From NCBI GenBank assembly GCA_001179505.1, contig CDMY01000441.1:1-64000 (forward strand): a stretch of DNA of 64,000 nt. The letters run 5' to 3'. Source of the DNA: Vitrella brassicaformis (lineage: Eukaryota; Sar; Vitrellaceae). A program made the position numbers and the translations under genes. Below are positions 47,401-56,233 of the stretch, piece by piece; position 1 is the stretch's first letter, and each line of letters opens with the position of its first letter. The notes beneath the pieces were generated by a model. That model was not told where the DNA came from. It did not search any database and saw only the letters and a list, made by a program, of their open reading frames with translations.

Positions 47401-48964
47401 TCCACACCTACCACTCTGAGGGAGCGGGGGGCGGCCACGCGCCCGACATCATGCGGGTGTGCGGGGAGCCCAACGTGCTGCCGTCTTCGACCAACCCCAC
47501 GCGGCCCTACACCGTCAACACCATCGACGAGCATGTCGACATGCTGTGTGTGTGCCACCATCTGGACAAGGCAAGCCAAGGAAAGGCATTAGATAGAGGC
47601 GATAGATATTGTGGGCGATATCGTGTGTGTGTGTGTGTGTGTGTGCAGAATCTTAAGGAGGATCTGGCCTTTGCTGAGTCGCGCATTCGGGCTGAGACCA
47701 TCCAGGTACACACCCAGAGAGAGAGAGACGTGCAGTATCCCTGCATGAGTGTTTGTGCGCACTCACGTCAGGCTGAGGACATCCTCCACGACCTCGGCGC
47801 CATCTCCACCATGTCGTCAGACTCACAGGCCATGGTCAGCCGCCCAGACACCCACTGGCTAAGTCATGGTGTGACCTCGCCGCTGCCTGCACACAGGGTC
47901 GCATCGGCGAGGTCATCTGCCGCACGTGGCAGACGGCCGACAAGATGAAGAAGCAGAGGGGCCACCTGCCCGAAGACAAAGACACTGGCGCTGACAACTA
48001 CAGGGTGGGCGGGCTGGACACGCCACACAGGCACATCACATCCATCGATGGCACTTGTCAGTCTCTGTGTGTGTGTGTTGTCAGGTGCGTCGTTATATCG
48101 CCAAGTACACGGTCAACCCCGCCATCACACACGGCATGAGCCACGTCATCGGATCTGTCGAGGTGGGTGGGCGGGAGCAGAGAGACAGACAGACAGACAG
48201 GCAGACAGACGCACAGAGACCATATCAATGGCCGCTGCTGCAATGACTTGCCTTTGTGTGTGGTGTGTCAGGTTGGTAAGCTGGCTGATTTGTGTCTGTG
48301 GAAGCCGGGCTACTTCGGCACCAAGCCCGAGATCATCATCAAGGGCGGACAAATCGCATGGGCACAAATGGGTGAGCGGTGGACCGATGGTGGACGGGAT
48401 CCTCTGTGTGTGTGTGTGCGTGTGTGTGTGTGTTGTGTGCAGGCATGCCCAACGCGTCGATCCCCACCCCGCAGCCCGTCATGCAGCGCGAAATGTTCGG
48501 CTCCTTCGGAAAGGTCAGCACATAGAGACACACATACACACGTGACCGGCCAGGCCACATTCAGCACCACCACGGCACGGCCGTGTCTGCGTGTCCATCA
48601 TTCAGGCGGTTGGCTCCAATTCGCTGGTGTTCGTGTCCAAGGCGTGTGTTGACTCGGGCGTGACCAAGACATGGGGGATTTCAAAGCGTGTGGAGGCGGT
48701 CAAGGACATCCGCCGTGTGAAGAAGGCCGACATGGTGCTCAACGCCCACTGCCCCAAGATACACATCGACCCGGAACGGTTCCACGTCACAGTCACCGAC
48801 GACAAGGTGTGTCAGCCACCGACACACACAAAGAGGGGGCGGTCGAGGGATAAAGTAAGTGTGTGTGTTTGTGTGTGTGTGTGTGCTGACAGGGTGGCTC
48901 TGAGCTGCTGCAGTGTGAGCCAGCGTCCGTCCTCCCGCTGGCGCAGAGGTACTTCCTCTTCTGA
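44404..48964 (+). CDS. ure: Urease, single-chain gamma-beta-alpha fusion (eukaryotic type)
   Basis: Twenty-five exons, about 44404-44471, 44549-44628, 44715-44848, 44942-45047, 45159-45197, 45290-45384, 45453-45512, 45577-45631, 45700-45756, 45839-45992, 46069-46282, 46367-46435, 46561-46696, 46778-46882, 46965-47014, 47076-47179, 47291-47570, 47649-47705, 47772-47834, 47897-48004, 48085-48162, 48272-48371, 48443-48513, 48606-48806, 48893-48964. It hydrolyses urea to ammonia and carbamate. The gamma part ([20 protein letters not shown]), beta part ([37 protein letters not shown]) and alpha part ([18 protein letters not shown]) are in the plant/fungal order. Active-site elements are present: the metal-binding VHVHFICP, the Lys that becomes carbamylated in [33 protein letters not shown], and flap-region CVCHHLD with the catalytic His. 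The end [20 protein letters not shown] is canonical. Activation would need UreD/F/G homologues, not found in this window. Confidence 0.96.
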
Positions 48965-49384
48965 TCTGTGGAAAGGTTGGTGCGTGGTGCGTGGTGCGTG
49001 CTGTGTGCAACTGTGTGCATGGCAGACATGGAGGAGCATATGTGCGCTCTCTGCGTTCTTCGACACCTCTCTCTATGTTTGGGCAGTTTTTTCCCCCAAA
49101 CAAACAGGCAGACTGCTTTATCCACGAACCAGCCGCAAACGGCATCTTTCACATAGGGTCCATGGCGTGTCTTTCAAATGATAGGTCCATCCATGCAGCT
49201 GCACACATCAGAGTGCTCACAAACGTACACATGTTAGTGGGTGTGGGTGTGGGTGTGGGGACGGGGCTGCACATGGTGCGGACAGCATCACACACCCATG
49301 GTCAGTCATCCCTTGCGTCACTCGAACTCTCCCTCCCCTAATTCTGCACGTAAGTCTGTCTACTCGGCGTATCAATGGCGCTGT
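48965..49384. other. Convergent intergenic region
   Basis: 3' flank of urease and of the small secreted-protein gene. Contains a GGTGTGGGTGTG repeat (49240-49260). No gene seen. Confidence 0.5.
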
Positions 49385-50217
49385 CTAGTAGCCCTCGGCC
49401 TCCTTCTGAGCATACACACCGGCACAACACAGCACAGCACATGCAGCAGAACAGAACCAACACATGAACGAGCCCACTGCGGGTGCCGTACCTGCGCGTA
49501 GCTGCCGCGGAGGCATCTGCCCTTCCCATCGCAAAAGCACCCCATCCCCGCGGCTTTCGCTCCCTTGACGTCGTAGTCGGGGGACTGGTCAGTCTCGTAC
49601 ACACACGGGGTCCACCGCTCCTTGTTCTTGCATCTCTGGTTAAAATCCCCGCAGCCAGTCGTCTCGGACCCACTGCCAATCCCTGCACGACCACATACAA
49701 CATTTGTGTGTGGCCCACTGCCATGGGGCTCTCTCGCCGACCTTCCTGTGTGTGTGTGATGTCCTTGATGAGTCGTTCGGCCGTGTGGATGGCGTCGCGG
49801 GCAGTCTTGGTCATCTCCGCCGCGGCGGCCATCATGGCCCTGGCGCCCTTGAGCTGCTGCTGCGCCACCAGCAACTTCTGCAGCTGCTGAATGGCAGCTG
49901 CAGCGCCGTACGTCAACGTGTCTGCACATTGCATTTCATTCAGCCAGAGGGAAAGCGAGATCTCGGTAGGTACGTCGCATGGTGGCAGATCTGCGCTTGC
50001 AGATGGATGGTGGCACAAATGAATCTACTGTACCCACCTCGAACACCCTCCTTGCGACGCGCCGTCGTGGCGAACGCTGCATATATCAACGCACAAAGAG
50101 GGAATGCACGGGTGGGTGCAGGGGCGGTCTGGTGTGGTGGGTGCTCATCCTCGTGTGTGTACCGTTGGCCGCCGCAACAGCAGCAAACAAGACGAGAAGA
50201 GCCGTAATGCCCCTCAT
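49385..50217 (-). CDS. Small secreted Cys-containing protein
   Basis: Five exons: 50217-50163, 50076-50038, 49921-49742, 49682-49492, 49405-49385; phases close, about 161 residues. A signal peptide (MRGITALLVLFAAVAAANG) is followed by a predicted amphipathic helix rich in Ala/Gln (AIQQLQKLLVAQQQLKGARA) that may form a coiled coil. A C-terminal module of six Cys comes next (TTGCGDFNQRCKNKERWTPC, then GMGCFCDGKGRCLRGSY). The Cys spacing resembles a small disulfide-bonded domain, but I cannot name the family. The last exon is only 21 nt, which makes it the weakest part of the model. Confidence 0.6.
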
Positions 50218-50395
50218 TTCTCTCCTCTGGTTCGGTTCGGATTCAGCGAGTTTACGAATCGCTGTTGGGGGCGAGACTGTGCGTCTCACGGCAACGGCCC
50301 AGTCGCCGCGGCCTTGTCGGCGTTTCATCGTGCAGGCATCCAAATTCTTTGCATGCAGCGCCACCAGCGCTGTATATGGATGTGAGCCAGTTGGA

Positions 50396-51898
50396 TCAAG
50401 TGGCTGCAGGCATCATGCCAGTGCACTCAGGTGCCCCGCAGTGACACCTCACTCTCCCTCCGACGTCATCCCGCATGGGTGGCCCGTAGGCATAACTCAG
50501 CTCAGTGCCTGCAGGAATGGCCTCCCTCGCAAAGAGCACCGCACGGGGGATCAGGGAACCCGCTCGCACCACGTCAAGCTGCATGGCATCTACCCATCAC
50601 TCCGTCAAGTCGATTGGTCCATCCAAGCCTGTACCTGCAGATTTGGCCTGCACGAGTGGTTGATGAACCGGGCGATGCTGCCGCACTCTGCGGCGTCGAT
50701 GCGGGTCGTCATTAAACGCTCACCCCTGCACACCCACACACAGCCAGACAGATGGAGGTTTGATTCCAACCATTGGCAGCCCGCCAACCCACCGAGCGAG
50801 TGACTGACTGACTGACCGACCGACCGACCAATGCTCTCTTGTCGTGAGTAGGAAGTTGGGTCGCAGCGGGCGGGATGAGCGCATGCGGCTCTCGTTCTCG
50901 GCGTCAAGACGCTGCATGGCATTGCGAGGACAGACAGACAAGTGTAGAGAGAGACATGCTGGCGGGTGGAATGCAATGCACGCCGACCGACCTTGAGGCG
51001 TGTAGTGGCTTCGTCTTCTGTGAGGTACTCTCCCGCGTACTCAGCCACAAAGGCGCCTGCCCACGGTAAACAAATGGGTAAAGACAGACAAACCCCATAA
51101 TAGTATTACCCTGCATCTGGACACTCTCACCCACCTCTGGGAATGCCCTCGAGTGTCCTCACGCTCCAGCCGACAGTGTCCTGCCAATACACCTGCAAGA
51201 CATCAACCCATCCATCCATCCATCATGTGACGCACACACACGCCACCACTGTCTGTTTGCGCCTAAACCTCAAGTTTCCACCGCACGCCGCCCTGCGCCA
51301 CCCGATTGCGGCACCCGCCCCCTTTGGCACACCCACAGGTAGAATGGCACTCGATGATGGGCCTTTGCTGGCTGTTCCTTCTCCCAGGAGGAAGGGAGAG
51401 AAGGCCGTCGGGCGTGTAGGATGGCCCGCCGCTGGCAGACACGCTGAGACACACGCAATATATAAGGATTGTTTGCGTGCTGCATGATTGATGTCTGGAG
51501 GAGGTATGCCTCAGTTTACCAAGGGCAGTGGTTGTCGACGCAGCTCACAGAAAGGCCGGAGCATGAGCAGGCCAGGAAGTCGCCTTCACTGTCTGTCTTC
51601 TGCTGCGCGGCGAACGATGCCGATGGCCGGCTGGTGCCAACGTACTGCGTGAATGCACTCACCCACACACGACAGAGCGCATTGAATGTGTGTATGTTGA
51701 ATGTGTGTCTACTGCATCACAGCTGACCTGGAAATGGGTCGGCTGCCTCATTTCGACTGCAGTGTGTGGAGGGATCAGTGGTGGGAGATGACAGACGATA
51801 GGTGTCGGCTCGACACCGCCAGAAAGGTCGCAAAGGACAGGCACGCTGCAACAAGTGCGACACAGCGAACAGCGACAGCAAAAGTTCGTTGAGCTCAT
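50396..51898 (-). CDS. SUV39/G9a-type SET-domain histone methyltransferase (pre-SET, SET, post-SET)
   Basis: Eight exons: 51898-51728, 51644-51520, 51431-51269, 51192-51135, 51056-50992, 50911-50829, 50725-50635, 50578-50396; phases close, about 312 residues. The pre-SET zinc cluster reads FLACSCSGLSVSCVDNHCPC and then IECHSTCGCAKGGGCRNRV. The SET domain follows: GWSVRTLEGIPRGAFVAEYA, GEYLTEDEA, the catalytic ARFINHSCRPNLQ, and AIPAGTELSYAYG in place of the usual D-Y at the end of the motif. Post-SET is VRCHCGAPECTG. All zinc-ligand cysteines expected for the family appear present. Such enzymes methylate H3K9 and promote heterochromatin. The N-terminal start is tentative (an alternative ATG sits just before THFQ); no chromodomain is visible. 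It is short, essentially the catalytic core. Confidence 0.88.
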
Positions 51899-52039
51899 GC
51901 AGGTCTACGGAAACGATCCATTGACATGCAACCATCACGCGTGCACGATAGGCAAAAGCGCAAAAAAAAACAAAAAACTAATAGCTCGAACGAAGCGCCA
52001 CTGACCTAGTCCCCTCCTCGCTGTCTCAGCCCTCGTCCC
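51899..52039. other. Short spacer with A-rich tract
   Basis: Between two tandem minus-strand genes. An A-run (51961-51977) stands out in a GC-rich background; it lies downstream of the stop codon of the PPAT-HD gene on the minus strand and upstream of the methyltransferase start. Confidence 0.4.
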
Positions 52040-53790
52040 TTACTCGGGCTGCTCGAGTCTCTCCACCTCTGCTCGGATGTTCCGTCGCGCATCCGCCTCG
52101 GCCGTCCCACCCAGATGGGAAAACAGCTGAGGCCGATCCAGCAGCGACCGCAGGAACTTGGCCCGCTCACTGCGGTACACCGATGGCGCCAAATGGGTGT
52201 ACTCGAGACGAATCTGAAGAGAAGACAGGCAGGCACAGAAAGGTGCTTGTGGGGACACAGGCATCTGTCGCTGCTCACCTGATCTGCATATGCATCGTAT
52301 TTCTCTTTCTCCGACGCCAGCACACTCAGGTCGAAGTCCAGGAACCACTGCATGGCCTGAACCCACTCCTCTCCCCACCCCTCAGCCCTCAGCCGCTCCG
52401 CACCCGACGCACCAGCCCACTCGAAATGGCTCGCCGTCGCCCGCACAAACAGCACGGCCGCATCGGCCACCTGCCGATGCATCACGCGCAGGCTGACCTC
52501 TTGGATGAAGGCCTCGAGCAGCTCTGCCGACCGCTCTTCGTTGTCTTTGCGGTGGGGGACATAGATGGCGTCGTGGAACCAGACGGCGAGGGAGATGGCA
52601 CACGCACAGGGGGGCGGGACGGGGGGGCTGTGGGTGGTTTGCAGGGAGATGAGGTCGGATATGTGTCGGAGGGTGTGATAGTGCCGCCATGGCTCCAGGT
52701 GCATGTCCACCAGCCGCATGAACCACACGTCGGCTACCTCCTCATCCACCTTTAGCTGCTGCACCGTCAGCTGCCGAAACATATCCCGCATGGCCGGCAC
52801 CACCACCCCAAGCGCCTGTGCACGGTCGGCCTGGTGTTTTCTCAGGTCCGTCGAGCTCAGCTTGCCGCTGTTGCTGTCATTCCCCTGACCCTTGCCCTCC
52901 TCCTCCTCCCCGCCCACCACTTGCAGCTCCAGCAGCTCCACTGGCGGCTTGCCGTTCTCCTCTCGCACCTTGTTGACATGCTCCCCGCCCCTCCGTGTCT
53001 CGCTCGTGACGACCAGCGCGTCGAAATCGATCGTCCCGGCGGGCCCGACCGGGTCATTGAGAACATCGATGTCAACGTCGTCGCCACTCTCGACCCTCAC
53101 TCTCGACACGAAGGTTCGCACCGCCTCCTTTCGCGTCCTGTAGGGATCGAGGAAGTCGCCGTGCCGCTTCTTGGTCAGCATCGACGGGCCCGTGATGCGG
53201 AGAATCATGGTTTGCTTGGTGAGCAGCCTCGTGAAGGTCAGCAGCAACTTGTGGCCGGCGTGGAGGCGGTCGAAGGTGCCGGCAAAGACGGACCGATTCA
53301 CGCGCCGATAGCTGCCTTGGCGCACTGGTGGGAGGGGCGGGAGGGGCGGCATGTCTGGCGGCTGTGCTGTTGGCACGCCGAGCGACGGAAGAGGCGAGCC
53401 ATCACTCATCAGAGGCAGAGTGATGGCCGGTTCCTCAGTCATGGCCGTGCCGTCAGTGAATCCAATAGGCTCCTCATGCTCACCCAGACACAGCGCCAAG
53501 TCCCTTGCAGAGGCCAGGGGCAGCAGGCAGACATCCAGCAGTGGGTTGGTGTGCTTCAGGCCGACACGCGCCAGATACCCATAGATGACAGATAAAACAT
53601 CGAATAGGTACTGCCGGGGTGCCGTGTGGTCGTCTGGCGCCAGCCAGTAGATCAGAAGCTGCCTGCGGACGAGGCGGACACACGATGCAGCCCACAGCAA
53701 GAAGCGGTGGAAGTCGGGCTGTGAGAGGCGCGTTGGATCTTGGACCACGACCACACCGACGCCATAGCGAAACGAAGGCACATCAGCCAT
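52040..53790 (-). CDS. Phosphopantetheine adenylyltransferase (PPAT) fused to HD-superfamily phosphohydrolase
   Basis: Exons 53790-52279 and 52213-52040; about 561 residues. The N-terminal 160 residues are unrecognised. The PPAT domain starts near residue 163 with the nucleotidyltransferase signature VFAGTFDRLHAGHKLLLTFT (T/HxGH), then ITGPSMLTKKRHGDFLDPYR and ALVVTSETRRGGEHVNKVRE, as in the PPAT part of eukaryotic CoA synthase. PPAT makes dephospho-CoA from 4'-phosphopantetheine and ATP. Instead of dephospho-CoA kinase, the C-terminus is an HD-family domain of the predicted metal-dependent phosphohydrolase type (COG4339-like): RHYHTLRHISDL, LAVWFHDAIYVPHRKDNEER, WFLDFDLSVLASEKEKYDAY. Its predicted metal ligands (His, His-Asp, Asp) are present. 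The domain's substrate is unknown. Its start codon is 48 bp from that of the neighbouring GRL-like gene. Confidence 0.88.
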
Positions 53791-53838
53791 CTTCCCACTG
53801 CGAGCTAAGCCGAAAGGGGGAGTCCGCTTTGAAGAGCG
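53791..53838. promoter_or_regulatory. 48-bp space between divergent start codons
   Basis: The PPAT-HD gene starts at 53790 (minus) and the GRL-like gene at 53839 (plus). Both promoters must overlap coding sequence or start sites must lie within genes, unless the true starts are internal. Confidence 0.5.
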
Positions 53839-55520
53839 ATGGACGGTTCCTCATCAACGTCCACCAACGAGGAGAGCGACAAAAATCAGCGAGAGGATGC
53901 CAAGGCAGATCTTGCGACTGCAGATACTGATGCACGGCAGAAGCAAGGCACAGAGGCCACCAGCAGCATCAGACGGCTGGAGCATGTGACGACGGATCTT
54001 ATCGAGGACGAGGCTCTGAAATGGATGGTTCTGCTTCTCCGCATCACCTTCCTCGTCCCACACACACGAGCGGAGCGGGTCGTTGCCGCTGTGGCCATGC
54101 TGGTCCCCTGGCTGTCGGCCGTGCAGCAGCTGCTCTTTCTGGTGGACCTTGATGCTGTCGAGGCCAACGACGACCGGGCCGTGCTGCTGACCAACAGCGC
54201 CCTCTGGCACGTGCTCACGGGCTGCGTCCGGCTGTGGCTGCTGCTGTGCGTGCCCAAGCAGAAGCTGTGCAAGCTGTTCAAATGCCTGCTGAGGTCATCC
54301 TACTGGCACATGAAGCCCCCACCAGCAGTGGCTTTCTCCACCGAGCGGCTCAACAGGACCGCCAAGATCTGGTCGATTGTGTGCTTCTGCACCGGCGTCC
54401 TCAACTGGGCTCTTCTCTTCTTCGGCTACTTTATCGGGGCTGAGATACGACTGGTCATCAACTACCCCTACGCTCAGCCCGACGGGCAGGGGTGGACCAT
54501 TCAGGAAGAGGAACCGGGCATCTACTGGTGGGCGGTGCTGCAGCTGGTGCTTCAGGGGTTGTGCTCTTTCGCGTGGATCGTGCCCTTGCTGCCCTACTCC
54601 CTGGCCGTTGGGCTGCTGCACGAGCGATTCAGGCACTTTGGTATGGCCCTTGACCACCTGATTCCGGCCCTCGGCAACTCGAACGAGTTGCTGGGAGTGC
54701 ATCGAGACACTGACAGTGACGGGCAGCCGACGGGCAAGGTGCCGTCGCTGGCGCAGCTGACCGTGGCGCATCGGCAGCTGTGCCAGGCGGTGCTGGTGGT
54801 CGACAGGATCTTCCGTCCCTTCGTGGCTACCTGGTTCAGTGTTAACTCGGCCCTGACCATCTTCCTGATCTATAGGATTGTTTTCTTCCGGGAGGGGGCG
54901 TCCTCCACCCTCATGGGGTCCTTCTTCTTCTGGCTCCTCACCGGCCTCTTGCTGCAGGCAAGCTGAAAGACACATACGCGCATCGCATCCACCCACCACA
55001 CATTTGACATCGGTACCTACCTTGCCTTGCGTTGCTGCGTCCGGTCCGCGTGTGTGCGCAGGGCATTGTGGGGTACAAGGCTGCGAAGATCTACGCCTGG
55101 CACGACCACCTGCTGTCCAAGTGTCTGCAGATACAGCTGCCCCCTGACCAGCACACTAACGCCCCGCCACCCACCCCACCGCCCCTTGCCGCCCCTCTCA
55201 CATCGAGACAGTCATCGCGCAAGCCGCTGCTGCTCCTGCGGAGTCACTCGCTGGACACATCCATCGCACCGATGTGTGAAGAGGCGCTAGCACAGAGCAC
55301 ACACATCGTGACGCGTCGTGAAGAGACATCAGAGTCTGGGGTGCAGCGGGAGCTGGAGCTGCTGAGGTTCGCTCACCAAGTGAGCAACCTACGCCCTGGT
55401 CTGACGGTGGGAGGTGCGGTGCTGCTCAACTGGCAGCTGATTGGGACTGCGGCGAGTGTGGTTGCGTCTGTGTTTGTGTTCCTCTACGAGACGAGGAAGG
55501 GCAACACAGAGACAGAATGA
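53839..55520 (+). CDS. Multi-pass membrane protein of the gustatory-receptor-like (GRL/DUF3537-like) type
   Basis: Exons 53839-54957 and 55062-55520 joined by a GC-AG intron; about 525 residues. About seven hydrophobic segments follow a polar cytosolic-type N-terminus: ALKWMVLLLRITFLV, VVAAVAMLVPWLSAVQQLLF, LWHVLTGCVRLWLLLCV, IWSIVCFCTGVLNWALLFFG, AVLQLVLQGLCSFAWIVPLL, ATWFSVNSALTIFLIYRIVF, FFFWLLTGLLLQGIVGY, and a last one LLNWQLIGTAASVVASVFVF. A large intracellular-type loop precedes the sixth segment and a long polar stretch sits before the last, as in insect gustatory receptors and plant/protist GRLs. These are ligand-gated cation channels in animals; the protist roles are unknown. Assignment rests on topology and general sequence look, not a diagnostic motif, so another polytopic family is possible. 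Confidence 0.62.
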
Positions 55521-56233
55521 GGGAGGGAGGGGGTGAGGGATTGTACGTAAGCTACCTGCGGGCTGTTTCGATGCGTTTATGGACATATATGGGCAGGGGT
55601 AAGTGTAGTGTAGGAGACTCGTACGGTAGCTAATATCGTGCCCTCACTGCTGCAGAGTTGCAGATAGATAGAGGTTTTGCATTGACTGACGTCGCTTTTG
55701 CCTTCGTTCGTTGGTGTGTGTGTTTGTCACACGACATGTAGTGAGTGTGTATGATGGACGTTGATTCATTATATATTGTCAAGTGGCCCACAAAATGTTG
55801 GAATGGTACACACACGCAGACAGGGAACGGTTCCACCGACGCATCCGTGACCGGCAAAGCAAATACCACACGTGCGCGGCGGTCCAAAACCGATCTGTCT
55901 GCACAGGAGCGGTCGCATCGATCGCATCAGTGGCTGGGCTGGCTACACGGCACGGCAAAACAAGCACGACACTACCGAAGGAACCAGACAATCAATGGGC
56001 CCACCAATCATTCACATGGACAATCTCACTCTCCGTGGCTGCACGCTGCCCGCATGGCCGCCTAGCCGAAGCTGATGAAGAGCAAACACCAGTACCAGCC
56101 ATGTGTGTGCCGGCACCCATGTCTGCCCCCTCGACACCTCCGGCGAGAAGACAACCTCGGTCAGCTCATGGCCAGCCACTTCATAGATATCACCCTCCCA
56201 TCCATCCATCCATCCATCCATCGGCCGATCACC
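55521..56233. other. Convergent intergenic region
   Basis: 713 bp between the 3' ends of the GRL-like gene and the SENP gene. Includes AT-rich TTATATATTG near 55768 and CATC repeats at 56200-56221. A plus-strand open frame crosses it without family or splice support. Confidence 0.5.

Noticed and set aside
52834-53595. Plus-strand open frame of 253 codons
   Set aside because: Antisense to the PPAT-HD coding sequence, whose motifs are unambiguous.
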